64,000 bases of DNA from Lachnospira hominis (ex Liu et al. 2021) (GTDB lineage Bacteria; Bacillota; Clostridia; Lachnospirales; Lachnospiraceae), in contig NZ_JACOPD010000008.1 in assembly GCF_014287955.1 (NCBI RefSeq), positions 70,397 through 134,396 of the forward strand. Direction: 5' to 3'. Positions 1-8,360 of this stretch are shown in pieces. A model generated the notes under the pieces. That model made no database searches, was not told where the DNA came from, and saw nothing but the letters and a program-made list of their open reading frames with translations. Numbering within the stretch: the stretch's first letter is position 1; every line of letters begins with the position of its first letter. Position numbers and translations under genes: made by a program.

Positions 1-1
1 C

Positions 2-331
2 AAGGAACGGTGGCGTTATCTGCAAAAATTAGATACAAAGAATAGACTGCTATCTCTCGACGGATTTACGGACAGCGAGGGGAATCCTCTGGACTTTATC
101 ACTGATGAAGCGGTGGACATTGCAGAAACCGTTGTCAATGCGGTCATGGTGGACAGGCTGAAAGCCGCCCTGCCTTTGCTGTCGGATAGTGAACAGGAGC
201 TGATACAGGCAATCTTTTTTGACGGACTTTCCGAGCGTGAAGTCGGGGCGAGGTTGGGCATAACCCAGAGCGTTGTAAACAAACGCAAAGCCAGAATCCT
301 AATAAAACTAAGAAAGATAATAGAAAATTAA
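2..331 (+). CDS. Sigma-70-like regulator, 5' end cut by window edge
   Basis: The open frame enters from position 2 and ends at 331, giving the last 109 residues of a longer protein. The final 50 residues form a region-4-like helix-turn-helix: after LSDSEQELIQAIF comes LSEREVGARLGITQSVVNKR and a basic tail. This fits the small sigma-factor-like regulators common on clostridial integrative elements. It is the first of three such DNA-binding genes in a row. The true start is outside the window, and the promoter class it recognises cannot be told. Confidence 0.65.
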   Translation, partial: KERWRYLQKLDTKNRLLSLDGFTDSEGNPLDFITDEAVDIAETVVNAVMVDRLKAALPLLSDSEQELIQAIFFDGLSEREVGARLGITQSVVNKRKARILIKLRKIIEN

Positions 332-425
332 AATTTAAGGCGTTCAGCCCCCTTGTTTTTTCCTTTGGGAAGATGAGGGGGCTTTTCTCTGCCCTCTCAA
401 TCAATTCTGATTGGAGGAAGTAAGA

Positions 426-851
426 ATGGCATACAACCACGGACGGGAGGACAGGAAATGGCGTATCTGGAAAGAAGCGGAGGAAAAGCTGCTGCGTGAG
501 TGCGGCGTTGATGAAGCGACCATTGAGCAGATACGCATGGCGGACAGGGCAGACTTCAATTCCAACAGGCGGTTTTACCGATGGACGAATGACGTTGCGG
601 AATATCTTGAGGACATGGCAGGCAGGGAGCGGCAGGCGGAAGTGGGTACGGTTGCGGAGTTACTGGAAGAGATTGAGAGCGAAAATCTCTATCAAGTATT
701 AGTCACGGTGGACGGGCGTACCTTGAAAATCGTCCTGCTGAAAATGCAGGGGTATTCCACAAAGGAGATTGCCCCGCTTGTGCATTTGACGACTGGTGCC
801 ATCTATGCGAGGTTAGACCATCTGCGGAAGAAGCTGCGGAAAATTTTATAG
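426..851 (+). CDS. Sigma-like helix-turn-helix regulator
   Basis: 141 residues. I chose the ATG at 426 because GGAGGAAG lies just upstream; an in-frame TTG at 411 is less likely. The C-terminal 60 residues hold a region-4-type helix-turn-helix (KMQGYSTKEIAPLVHLTTGA) followed by basic residues, and the N-terminal part is charged and helical. It sits between two similar genes, which suggests a regulatory cascade for element A. No conserved catalytic motif is seen, and its target promoters are unknown. Confidence 0.6.
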   Translation: MAYNHGREDRKWRIWKEAEEKLLRECGVDEATIEQIRMADRADFNSNRRFYRWTNDVAEYLEDMAGRERQAEVGTVAELLEEIESENLYQVLVTVDGRTLKIVLLKMQGYSTKEIAPLVHLTTGAIYARLDHLRKKLRKIL

Positions 852-934
852 CTTCTAAAACAGCCTGCCATCCTGCGGGCTACTGGGTGAGGGATGGAAA
901 TCCCCTCACTCATTTTTTGCAGGAGGACAACAGG

Positions 935-1409
935 ATGGCATACAGGGTTAAGGCATACACGCTTCGGGAGGAATCCACGGAAAGCGGCACAAGGTATTTT
1001 ATCAGCTTTAAGGACGGGCAGGGCAAATCCCACGAGTTGGAAGTGTCGGAACAGTTCTTTATGGAGTTTCGGCAGATGGAGCGCAGGAACAGGAATCTTT
1101 TCTAATGGGACGAGCGGCACAGGGAGTTTAACGAGGTATGGGACGAAACCCTTTACAGACGGGCGTTGCGTGTGCCTAAGAGCCTTGATGAACGCATGGT
1201 TGAGGAAGAACGGAATGAAACGCTCTATAAGGCGGTTGGGAGCCTTCCAGAGATACAAAGGCGGCGTTTCCTGCTCTACTACGAGTATGAGTTCAATTTT
1301 TACCAAATCGCCGCTATGGAGCATTGCACCGCTTCGGCAATACAGAAATCTGTTGCGATTGCAAAGGAGAAAGTAAAGGCGGAAATTGAAGAAATATCTC
1401 CAACCGTGA
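935..1409 (+). pseudogene. Sigma-like regulator broken by a stop and a frameshift
   Basis: Translation starts at the ATG at 935 behind AGGAGGACAACAGG. After 56 codons an in-frame TAA at 1103-1105 interrupts it, but the same frame then continues as WDERHREFNEVWDETLYRR and a clear region-4-like helix-turn-helix (FNFYQIAAMEHCTASAIQKS). Near 1390 one extra base shifts the frame away from a natural ending KYLQP and its stop at 1407-1409. A single base change (CAA to TAA) and a one-base insertion would explain both lesions. A sequencing error cannot be excluded for either. Confidence 0.6.
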
Positions 1410-1520
1410 CCGACACCGCCCGAAAAAGAAATCTGTTTTTTATTTGTGTGGGATTGGCGGCATTACATACTCTCACTTTTTTCCGTGGGAGTAAATCTAT
1501 TTTTAAGGAGGTCAACGCCT

Positions 1521-1607
1521 ATGTGCAACGAAAACAAAGACACCGCCCGAAAGGAGGAAAGCCATGCAGAAGTTACAGACAGTCAACGCCGAAACGCTCC
1601 TTTATGA
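1521..1607 (+). CDS. 28-residue ORF overlapping the Rep-like gene start
   Basis: A short frame with a good ribosome-binding site (AAGGAGGTCAACGCCT before ATG) encodes a very hydrophilic peptide beginning MCNENKDTARKEE. It overlaps the next gene by 44 bases and contains that gene's Shine-Dalgarno (AAAGGAGG). Translation of this ORF may therefore couple to or tune the downstream ATPase. It may have no function as a peptide. Confidence 0.4.
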   Translation: MCNENKDTARKEESHAEVTDSQRRNAPL

Positions 1608-2589
1608 ACCGCTTGAGAAACCATCCTTTGTGGTGGACAGCCTTATCCCGACAGGCTTATCGCTGTTCTGCGGCTCACAGAAGATAGGCAAAAGCTGGCT
1701 CATGCTGAAGCTATGCTTATGCGTGTCGCAGGGAATCCCTTTATGGGATATGCCGACAATGGAGGGCGATGTGCTTTACCTCTGCCTTGAGGACACGTTC
1801 TGCCGCATACAGGACAGGTTATTTCGTTTGACGGACGAAGCAAGCGGGCGGCTCCACTTTGCCGTGGCAAGCTGCAAGCTGTCAGACGGTCTTATCGTGC
1901 AGCTTGAAGATTATCTGAAAGATTACCCAGACAGCAGGCTCATTGTCATTGATACCTTGCAGAAAGTCCGTACAGCTTCAAAAGACAATGCCTATGCAAG
2001 CGACTATGGGGACATCTCCCTCATCAAAGACTTTGCCGACAGGCACTCTCTGGCGGTCATTGTCGTACACCACATCCGAAAGCAGAATGACAGCGACGTG
2101 TTCAACAAGGTGTCTGGGACGACAGGATTAACGGGGAGTGCGGACGCTACCTTTGTTCTGGAAAAGGAGAAACGTGCGTCTGACACCGCCAAGCTGTATG
2201 TGACGGGCAGGGACACGCCTTATCAGGAATACACGCTGCGTTTCCGTGATTGCCGTTGGGAGCTTGTGGAGCGGAAAACGCAGGAGCAGCTTGCGAAAGA
2301 AACGATACCAGATGTCCTTTTTCGGTTGGTGGATTTTATGAGGGATAAGGAAGAATGGATAGGCACGGCAACGGAACTGTTAGCCGCTATGGGGGAAACG
2401 GAAACCATACCCACGGTGATTACGAAATGGCTGAATGAATACCGCACCACATTTTTAAGCGAGAACCGTATCTGCTACCAGTACAGCCGCAGGAAAGACG
2501 GCAGGCGGATTGCCCTTGCAAGGAGGGCGGGTGACAGCGGTGATGGTGGTGACAGCGATATTAGGATACCCCCCTGTTACTGTCATTGA
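1564..2589 (+). CDS. RecA-fold replicative ATPase/helicase (RepA-like, AAA_25)
   Basis: 341 residues. The N-terminal domain has a Walker A motif GSQKIGKSW near residue 37, a Walker B-like strand LIVIDTL near residue 126, and a conserved VVHHIRK segment. This is the pattern of RepA/AAA_25 proteins that act as hexameric helicase-type ATPases in plasmid and integrative-element replication. The C-terminal 100 residues look like a winged-helix segment. The last codons run into the first iteron copy, so the gene abuts the presumed origin. Its ribosome-binding site is AAAGGAGG. Confidence 0.7.
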   Translation: MQKLQTVNAETLLYEPLEKPSFVVDSLIPTGLSLFCGSQKIGKSWLMLKLCLCVSQGIPLWDMPTMEGDVLYLCLEDTFCRIQDRLFRLTDEASGRLHFAVASCKLSDGLIVQLEDYLKDYPDSRLIVIDTLQKVRTASKDNAYASDYGDISLIKDFADRHSLAVIVVHHIRKQNDSDVFNKVSGTTGLTGSADATFVLEKEKRASDTAKLYVTGRDTPYQEYTLRFRDCRWELVERKTQEQLAKETIPDVLFRLVDFMRDKEEWIGTATELLAAMGETETIPTVITKWLNEYRTTFLSENRICYQYSRRKDGRRIALARRAGDSGDGGDSDIRIPPCYCH

Positions 2590-3073
2590 CGCTTAAAGCC
2601 ATGTAAAGCTGGCGGCTCTGCCCTGCGGGTGACAGCAGTGACGGTGGTGACAGTGATTTTAGGATACCCTGCCGCTGTCATCCCTACGGGAGAACACCCC
2701 GTAAACGCAAAATGCAGGCGTGAGATTTACTCGCCCTTTTCGGTCGTGTAAAATCACCCCTGCGGTCAGAAAAATCATTCCGATTTTTCCGACTGCGTTT
2801 ACAGGGTGTAACACACTACACTTTGCCCTGCAAAGTCGTGTGCCAGACGTTCCCTCTGGACTCCCTTAAGGCAGGGCTGTGCCCTGCTATCCTACGCCTT
2901 ACGGCTTCGGATAAAAGAATGGCGGCATGACGGTGACGGCTCTTGCGAGGGGGGTATCCCAAAAACACCGTCATCATCGACATGACCGTCATGCAGGGGG
3001 TGAGGGTGACAGTTGCGGCAGTCGGCAGGGGGTATCCCAAAACTGCTGTCACCACCGTCACCGCTGTCACCCC
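2530..3073. repeat. Four iteron copies in inverted pairs (putative origin)
   Basis: Two copies on the plus strand (about 2530-2573 and 2628-2669) read GTGACAGCGGTGAYGGTGG.. and end in TTAGGATACCC. Two copies in reverse orientation (about 2950-2996 and 3028-3073) begin GGGGGTATCCCAAAA and end in TGTCACC or GTCATG units. The pairs face each other across about 280 bases. Iterons between a Rep-like ATPase and a relaxase are typical of a replication origin. No large gene lies in 2590-3113. A hairpin AAAAATC/GATTTTT sits near 2770-2790. Confidence 0.6.
2808..2842. other. oriT: Putative MobV-type oriT
   Basis: The stretch contains the hairpin ACTTTGC/GCAAAGT. On the minus strand it reads AAAGTGTAGTGTGTTAC, close to the AAAGTATAGTGTGTTATAC core known for the pMV158/Pre family transfer origin. 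It lies 270 bases upstream of the MobV relaxase of the same element, the usual place. The assignment rests on motif similarity and context. Confidence 0.6.
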
Positions 3074-3113
3074 AAAGGACGGTCACCCGCCGAAAGAAAG
3101 GAGGAATCCGCCT

Positions 3114-4079
3114 ATGCCTTATGCAATCCTGCGTTTCCAGAAACGAAAAGCGGGCGGCGTTGCGGCTTGTGAACGCCACAACGAGCGGAAGAAAGAAGCC
3201 TACAAAAGCAACCCAGATATAGATATGGAACGCTCTAAAAACAATTACCATCTCATAGCACCACCAAAGTACACCTACAAGAAAGAGATTAACCGCATGG
3301 TAGCCGAAGCGGGGTGCAGGACAAGGAAAGACAGCGTGATGATGGTGGAAACGCTCATCACAGCTTCACCAGAATTTATGAACCAGTTACCGCCCGAAGA
3401 ACAAAAAGCGTATTTCCAGACGGCTCTTGACTTCATTTCGGAGCGTGTTGGAAAGCAGAATATCCTCTCCGCTGTCGTCCATATGGACGAGAGAACGCCC
3501 CATATGCACCTCTGCTTTGTGCCGATTACGCCAGACAATAAGCTGTCAGCGAAAGCTATCTTAGGCAACCAGAAATCATTATCCGAGTGGCAGACCGCCT
3601 ACCATGAGCGGATGTCCTCACGGTGGAATCAGCTTGAACGGGGGCAGTCCTCAATGGAAACCAAGCGGAAACACGTCCCCACATGGCTCTATAAATTAGG
3701 CGGCAGGCTTGATAAACAGTATGAAGAAATCGTGTCTGCCCTATCCGACATCAACGCCTTTAACGCAGGGAAGAAAAGGGATAAAGCGTTAGATTTACTC
3801 TCTGCATGGCTGCCAGACGTGGAGAAATTCTCTAAGGAAATCGGGAAACAGCAGGCGTATATCGACAGTTTGAAAGAGAGAATTGGGCAGGAATCAGACT
3901 ATGCGGGGCGTATGCGTGATGAAAAGTACGAGCAGGAACTAAAGGTGCAGAAAGCGAATCAGAAGATATTTGAATTGCAGAGAACCAACGAGCAGATGGG
4001 GCGGCTGCTGTCAAAAATACCGCCCGAAGTGTTGGAAGAATTGCAGAAAAATCATAGAAGCAGAGCGAAAGAAAGGTAG
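3114..4079 (+). CDS. mobV: MobV/Pre-family relaxase
   Basis: 321 residues; start at 3114 behind AAAGGAGG. The N-terminal half is a Mob/Pre relaxase: RFQKRKAGGVAACERHNER at the start, an N-terminal Asn-rich segment, and the metal-binding motif HMDERTPHMHL near residue 125 that coordinates the nicking metal. The last 80 residues form a coiled coil rich in Glu and Lys. It would nick the oriT at 2808-2842 and start rolling-circle transfer with help from a co-resident conjugative system. The length suits a small MobV enzyme and no truncation is seen. Confidence 0.85.
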   Translation: MPYAILRFQKRKAGGVAACERHNERKKEAYKSNPDIDMERSKNNYHLIAPPKYTYKKEINRMVAEAGCRTRKDSVMMVETLITASPEFMNQLPPEEQKAYFQTALDFISERVGKQNILSAVVHMDERTPHMHLCFVPITPDNKLSAKAILGNQKSLSEWQTAYHERMSSRWNQLERGQSSMETKRKHVPTWLYKLGGRLDKQYEEIVSALSDINAFNAGKKRDKALDLLSAWLPDVEKFSKEIGKQQAYIDSLKERIGQESDYAGRMRDEKYEQELKVQKANQKIFELQRTNEQMGRLLSKIPPEVLEELQKNHRSRAKER

Positions 4080-4087
4080 ATATGTGA

Positions 4088-4942
4088 ATGAAGAAACAGG
4101 ATTTTAAGGTGTTAAAGACCAAAGACTTGTACCCGTTCCCCGACAATCCGTTTCATGTGGCAGAAGATGAAACACTGTCAGAGTTAGCGGAAAGCATCAA
4201 GGAATTTGGCATTGTCACGCCGATAATCACACGCCCGAAAGAGGACGGGGACGGTTATGAAGTGATTGCAGGACAGCGGCGTGTCCGTGCTTCTGAACTT
4301 GCAGGGATAAATACCGTGCCTGCGTTTGTCCTGCCCTTAGACCGTGACCGAGCCATCATCACCCTTGTAGACAGCAATTTGCAGCGTGAGAATATCCTGC
4401 CATCGGAGCGGGCGTTTGCTTACAAGATGAAATCCGAAGCCATGAAGCGGCAGGGTTTCCGCACAGACTTAACCTCGTCACAAGTTGTGACGAAGTTGCG
4501 GACGGACGACAAGGTGGCACAGGGCTTCGGCGTGGGCAGGATGACCGTGCAGCGTTTTATCCGCCTGACGGAACTGATACCGCCGATTTTGCAGATGGTG
4601 GACGAGGGGAAAATCGCCCTCACGCCTGCGGTGGAACTGTCCTTCTTGAAGAAAGACGAGCAGGAAAACCTCTTTGCCACGATGGAGAGCGAAGAAGCAA
4701 CGCCCTCACTCTCACAGGCACAGCGGATGAAACAGTTAAGCCAGAGCGGGCGGCTTGACATGGATACGATATTTGCGATTATGACGGAGGAAAAGGGCAA
4801 CCAGAAAGAAACCTTGAAAATCAACACAAGCAAGCTGAAAAAATACTTTCCGAAGAACACAACGCCGAAGCAGATGGAGGAAACCATCATCAAACTTTTG
4901 GAGCGTGAGTTGCAGAGGAAACGCAACCGTGACAGCCGCTAA
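4088..4942 (+). CDS. ParB/Spo0J-like DNA-binding protein
   Basis: 284 residues, 8 bases after mobV. The N-terminus has the ParB nuclease-like fold: VLKTKDLYPFPDNPFHV, LAESIKEFGIVTPIITRP, and the box GQRRVRASELAG near residue 63. A helix-turn-helix follows near residues 150-170 (VAQGFGVGRMTVQRFIRL). This is the pattern of ParB-like proteins on clostridial integrative elements. They often come without ParA and may act in element maintenance or gene control. No parA is present nearby. Confidence 0.8.
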   Translation: MKKQDFKVLKTKDLYPFPDNPFHVAEDETLSELAESIKEFGIVTPIITRPKEDGDGYEVIAGQRRVRASELAGINTVPAFVLPLDRDRAIITLVDSNLQRENILPSERAFAYKMKSEAMKRQGFRTDLTSSQVVTKLRTDDKVAQGFGVGRMTVQRFIRLTELIPPILQMVDEGKIALTPAVELSFLKKDEQENLFATMESEEATPSLSQAQRMKQLSQSGRLDMDTIFAIMTEEKGNQKETLKINTSKLKKYFPKNTTPKQMEETIIKLLERELQRKRNRDSR

Positions 4943-4987
4943 TCTTCTTTTTTCGGGAAGTAAATACAGAGAGTTGAGGTATGGAGA

Positions 4988-5218
4988 ATGAGAGAAATCC
5001 AGTATGAAATCGTAAAGGAAATCGCAGTATTGTCTACGGGCGACAGTGGCTACACAAAGGAAATCAATCTCATTTCATGGAATGGGAAAGAGCCGAAGTA
5101 TGACATCCGCAGCTTTTCCCCGAACCGTGAAAAGTGCGGCAAGGGAATCACGCTGAACGCTGATGAAGCGGCGGCACTCCTTAAAGCATTACAGAAAGAA
5201 TTAAACAGCGAGGATTAA
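4988..5218 (+). CDS. YdbC/PC4-like single-stranded DNA-binding protein
   Basis: 76 residues. It matches the small YdbC family, a bacterial version of the PC4 coactivator fold: IVKEIAVLSTGDSGYTKEIN, the pair SWNGKEPKYDIRSFSP, and GKGITLNADEAAALLKAL. YdbC proteins form dimers that bind single-stranded DNA. On integrative elements they are often found close to mobilization genes, as here, so a role in transfer or replication is plausible. The family is recognised from these conserved segments only. Confidence 0.7.
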   Translation: MREIQYEIVKEIAVLSTGDSGYTKEINLISWNGKEPKYDIRSFSPNREKCGKGITLNADEAAALLKALQKELNSED

Positions 5219-5289
5219 TGGTATCTGATTGGCAGGGCGGGGACATTTCCAAACTCTTCCCTGCCCTGTCTGGAAAGGAAGATTTAAGT

Positions 5290-5481
5290 ATGGGCGAGGA
5301 TAAGAAAGCAGATAAAAAGAGAAAGCGTATCGTGCCAAAAGCACCAGTGCAGATGATAATCAGCCGTGAATATGTCGGCACACAGACCGTTACAGAAGCG
5401 TTTGTCCCGATTATCTCCGAGGATATTCGGAAGAAGATTGCCGAGGGCGACACCTTCGACAATGAGGGGCTGTCCGCTTAG
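5290..5481 (+). CDS. Small basic hypothetical protein of mobile elements
   Basis: 63 residues from the ATG at 5290 (AAGGAAG upstream). It has a Lys/Arg-rich head (KKADKKRKRIVPK) followed by VQMIISREYVGTQTVTEAFVPIISEDIRKKI, a short conserved segment seen in proteins encoded just before serine recombinases of this kind. The function is unknown; a recombination accessory role is only suggested by its place 50 bases before the recombinase. Confidence 0.5.
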   Translation: MGEDKKADKKRKRIVPKAPVQMIISREYVGTQTVTEAFVPIISEDIRKKIAEGDTFDNEGLSA

Positions 5482-5535
5482 AATGTACGCAATGGGACAT
5501 GAAAACAGATAGGACAGATACGGAGGTTTTACAGT

Positions 5536-5726
5536 ATGGCAGGAATCAAAGAAGAAAAGAAAATCTATTTAGTCGGCATTTATTGCCGCTTATCTAAAGA
5601 CGATGGTACGGATAACGAGAGTGCGAGCATTGCGACACAGAAATCCATCCTCACGGATTATGTGAAAAAGCAGGGATGGCACATAGCAAAAACGTATGTG
5701 GACGATGGTTATTCTGGTACAAATTT
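5536..5726 (+). pseudogene. Large serine recombinase of element A, 5' fragment
   Basis: This is the N-terminal catalytic part of a large serine recombinase. It holds GIYCRLSKDD with the nucleophile serine, the segment SIATQKSILTDYV, and the strand YVDDGYSGTNF. The frame is cut after NF by element B; the few following codons belong to B. The remainder is at 22432-24098. Joining the two at a shared TT gives an uninterrupted GTNFQRPSFQNM, as in intact family members. The fragment lacks most of the catalytic arginines and the DNA-binding domains. Confidence 0.85.
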
Positions 5727-5734
5727 TGCTGGGG

Positions 5735-7408
5735 TTAGATAGCGATACTTTTTACATCTACCATGTTGCGGCGGTCATGGTTGACAACTTGCGTCGGCTC
5801 CTGCTCGGTATCAACCTGTCCGACAAAGCTATAATGGATTTCGATTTTCCGGGTGTTGGTTTCCCGGTCTAATTCATGTATCAAAATACGGTCGATAAAC
5901 TCATGGACGTTTTCATAGGTCAATTCCTGTATGTCGCTGTATTTCCCGACAATCTGAATAAACCTTGATATATCCCTTTTTCGCTCGGTAACGGTTGCGA
6001 TCTGCTGTTGTAACTCGTCTATCCTTGCGGCAAGGGATTTCTTTTCGTCCTCATAGCCGGAAGTTAGAAACACAAACCGTTCATCTGTCAGTCTGCCTAA
6101 TGCGTTGTCCTCATACAGCTTGCGGAAAAGCGTGTCAAGTTCGGTCATACGCGCCTGTGCTTTGAAAAGTTCCTTTTGCTGCTGCGCTAATGCCTTTCTC
6201 GCTTCCATGTCGCCGTACTCGGTAGCTTTACAGATAAAGTCCTGTTCGTGTTCCTTAACATACCGCAAAACCCGCCGCATATCTTCCAGCACTAAATCAA
6301 GAAGTACGTTTTTGCGGATATAATGAGAGGTACACTCGCTGCCTGTCCTTGCCCTGTTGCGCCATGCGCCGCAAGAATAGGAAAACTTGCGCGGCTCGAT
6401 ATTTACGCCCTGTTGGTAATACATCTTATGTCTGCAACCAGCGCAAAACAGCAAGCCGGAAAAAATATCAATCTCCGCTGCTTTTGTCGGGCGGTGGCGG
6501 GTAGCAATCCGCTTTTGCGCAAGTTCAAAGGTTTCCTCGTCAACAAGCGGCTCATGGGTGTTTGGGAAGAAATAGCGTTGTTCTTCTTCGTTCTTCCGGG
6601 TCTTTTTCGACTTGTAGGATACCTTGTGAGTTTTCGCGGTTATGGTATGCCCTAAATATTCCTGCCTTGCTAATATGTCATAGAGCGTTTTGTCCGGCCA
6701 AGTATAGGGGGCGATCATTGCCCGCTGATACCGCGCCTGTCCTGTACGCTGATAGCGCAACGCTCCAATCGTCAAGACTTTGTTTTCCGCAAGCCATTTT
6801 TGGATTTCGCACATACGCACGCCGCTAACAAACATAGCGAAAACCTGTTTGACAATCGGCGCGGTTTCCGGGTCGGGTATAAGGTGGTGGCGGTTGTTCG
6901 GGTCTGGGATATAGCCGTATGGATATTCCCCGTTGACGCGCTCGCCTTTTTGCGCCTGTGCCTGTTTAACTGCGCGGATTTTCTTGCTTGTGTCGCGGGC
7001 GTAAAACTCGTTAAACCAGTTCCGCAAGGGGGTAAACTCGTTATCCTCCCGCGCTGTGTCAACTCCGTCGTTGATCGCGATATAGCGTACTCCGTTTTCG
7101 GGAAATACAATCTCTATGAGTTCGCCCGTTTTCAGATAGTTTCTGCCAAGACGGGAAAGGTCTTTGGTAATGACCGTCGCCACTCGTCCGGCTTCCACTT
7201 CCTGCAACATCGCTTGCAGCCCCTCGCGCTCAAAACTCACGCCGGAAAATCCGTCGTCCACAAAAAACTTTGTGTTCAAAAAATGGTGTTCGTCCGCATA
7301 GCGTTGAAGTATCATTTTTTGGTGCTGTATGCTTCCGCTTTCTCCGGCTTGCATATCCTCTTGACTTAAACGGCAGTAAAGGGCGGTGATTTTATTCGAC
7401 TGTAACAT
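5735..7408 (-). CDS. tnpX: TnpX-like large serine recombinase
   Basis: 557 residues from the ATG at 7408 (AAAGGAGG upstream). Order of domains: resolvase catalytic domain (ALYCRLSQED with the serine near residue 14, DDGFSGVSFER, ITKDLSRLGRNYLKTG); the recombinase domain (GYIPDP..., near 160-270); a zinc ribbon (GLLFCAGCRHKMYY and later SCGAWRN...C); and a long coiled coil at 400-490. This is the Tn4451/Tn5397 TnpX/TndX family, which excises and inserts elements through a 2-bp core. It is intact, so element B may still be mobile. It is followed upstream by tnpW. Confidence 0.9.
   Translation of the reverse strand: MLQSNKITALYCRLSQEDMQAGESGSIQHQKMILQRYADEHHFLNTKFFVDDGFSGVSFEREGLQAMLQEVEAGRVATVITKDLSRLGRNYLKTGELIEIVFPENGVRYIAINDGVDTAREDNEFTPLRNWFNEFYARDTSKKIRAVKQAQAQKGERVNGEYPYGYIPDPNNRHHLIPDPETAPIVKQVFAMFVSGVRMCEIQKWLAENKVLTIGALRYQRTGQARYQRAMIAPYTWPDKTLYDILARQEYLGHTITAKTHKVSYKSKKTRKNEEEQRYFFPNTHEPLVDEETFELAQKRIATRHRPTKAAEIDIFSGLLFCAGCRHKMYYQQGVNIEPRKFSYSCGAWRNRARTGSECTSHYIRKNVLLDLVLEDMRRVLRYVKEHEQDFICKATEYGDMEARKALAQQQKELFKAQARMTELDTLFRKLYEDNALGRLTDERFVFLTSGYEDEKKSLAARIDELQQQIATVTERKRDISRFIQIVGKYSDIQELTYENVHEFIDRILIHELDRETNTRKIEIHYSFVGQVDTEQEPTQVVNHDRRNMVDVKSIAI
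5738..5747 (+). repeat. Left terminal inverted repeat core of element B
   Basis: GATAGCGATA, matched in reverse complement at 22410-22419. It lies 11 bases inside the left end and overlaps the last codons of tnpX, whose C-terminus SIAI plus stop is written by this repeat. It is probably part of a TnpX recognition site. Confidence 0.6.
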
Positions 7409-7485
7409 TAGTCCTCCTTTCCGACAGCCGAATAAACAGGTATAATGTGTTGCTATCATTATACCATATCCCGCCGCCTAATGCA

Positions 7486-7659
7486 CTACTCGGACGCTAA
7501 AAATCCCGGATTTCCGGGCTTTTTCTGCAAATCCTTTACAATGAGTTTCTCAATCTTTTTATGGATTGTATCGGTTGCCTTTTCACTCGGCAACGCTTGA
7601 ACAAGATAGGTGATTTTCCCTATTTTGCGTTCGGTTGTAATTGTCTGTTTTTTATCCAT
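7486..7659 (-). CDS. tnpW: TnpW-like transposon protein
   Basis: 57 residues from the ATG at 7659 with AAAAGGAGG upstream. It has the TnpW pattern: a polar start, KIGKITYLVQALPSEKATDTIHKKIEKLI, then a Lys-rich end. Genes of this family are found beside tnpX in Tn4451-type elements; the biochemical role is not established. It lies 77 bases upstream of tnpX on the same strand, so the two are probably cotranscribed. Confidence 0.8.
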   Translation of the reverse strand: MDKKQTITTERKIGKITYLVQALPSEKATDTIHKKIEKLIVKDLQKKPGNPGFLASE

Positions 7660-8117
7660 TAGAAAAACCTCCTTTTCCTGTATGGATAAACTATATTCGT
7701 CAAAAGGCAAAAACGGGCGGTTGTTAGCTGCAACCTCACGGGAGTTTCACCCCGGCCCATGCTTATGGGTGCGCCGCGCAATACTTTGAGGGTGTTCAAC
7801 GCGGGAGTATCATTGTGCCGCCTTGTATGTCGTCGCCCACAAGCTGCTAAACCTGTTTTACGGCGCGGTAGTTCTCGCTCGGCTTTTCCCCTATGGGGAA
7901 AAGCTGTCATGGCGTACCCGCCGACTGGCTCGGTACAGACGGAATGTACCCGTTTGCCTGTTATGCTGCGCACCAAAGGCCGCTTTCTTTGTCAAAGAAC
8001 AATAGGCTTTGTCGGCCTGCAAAAGCACATCAACAGCGGATATGCTTTTGCGGAACGACAAATAGCCCATAACGGGAAGCGTGGAAAGGGGACACGCTCC
8101 CCGCATGGGCTAAAAGA
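7660..8117. other. Non-coding stretch with strong hairpins
   Basis: I see no convincing gene here. Two strong dyads stand out: GCTTTTCCCC/GGGGAAAAGC around 7882-7904, and a nested stem at 8063-8112 whose outer arms are TAGCCCAT/ATGGGCTA and whose inner arms are GAAGCGTG-like/CACGCTCCC. Neither has a T-run, so they do not look like simple terminators. The stretch may be the leader of the tnpW-tnpX transcript. Confidence 0.35.
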
Positions 8118-8360
8118 TTATCCTACATGAAAAGCAAGGGTGCGGGTAATAAGGCGCACTTGCAGCCTGTTACGCATTTCCTCGTCCACATAGGAATAGG
8201 TATTGCCCGCGTCGTCTTTCAGCGTGCGGGTACAAAGTTTCGCTATGTAACCCTCGTAGTGCTTCAAGATCGCGCACATGGCGGTTGTGTCGCCGTTTGC
8301 CGCTGCGGAAATGACAGGGAACGGCAACAGATTTTCAGACTTCCTAACGGTATTCATCAT
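8118..8360 (-). CDS. Helix-turn-helix conjugative-transposon-like protein
   Basis: 80 residues from the ATG at 8360 (GGAGGGAAAAGCAG upstream), overlapping the end of the sigma-like gene by 17 bases. It contains LPFPVISAAANGDTTAMCAI and LKHYEGYIAKLC, then an acidic segment and RNRLQVRLITRTLAF. These match the small helix-turn-helix proteins (HTH_16 type) paired with sigma-like factors in Tn916- and Tn1549-type elements. Those pairs help control excision and transfer genes. Its overlap with the sigma gene indicates coupled translation. Confidence 0.75.
   Translation of the reverse strand: MMNTVRKSENLLPFPVISAAANGDTTAMCAILKHYEGYIAKLCTRTLKDDAGNTYSYVDEEMRNRLQVRLITRTLAFHVG

Noticed and set aside
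5735..7369. Several plus-strand frames of 70-190 codons opposite tnpX
   Set aside because: They are antisense shadows in a GC-rich gene, without ribosome-binding sites or recognisable domains.
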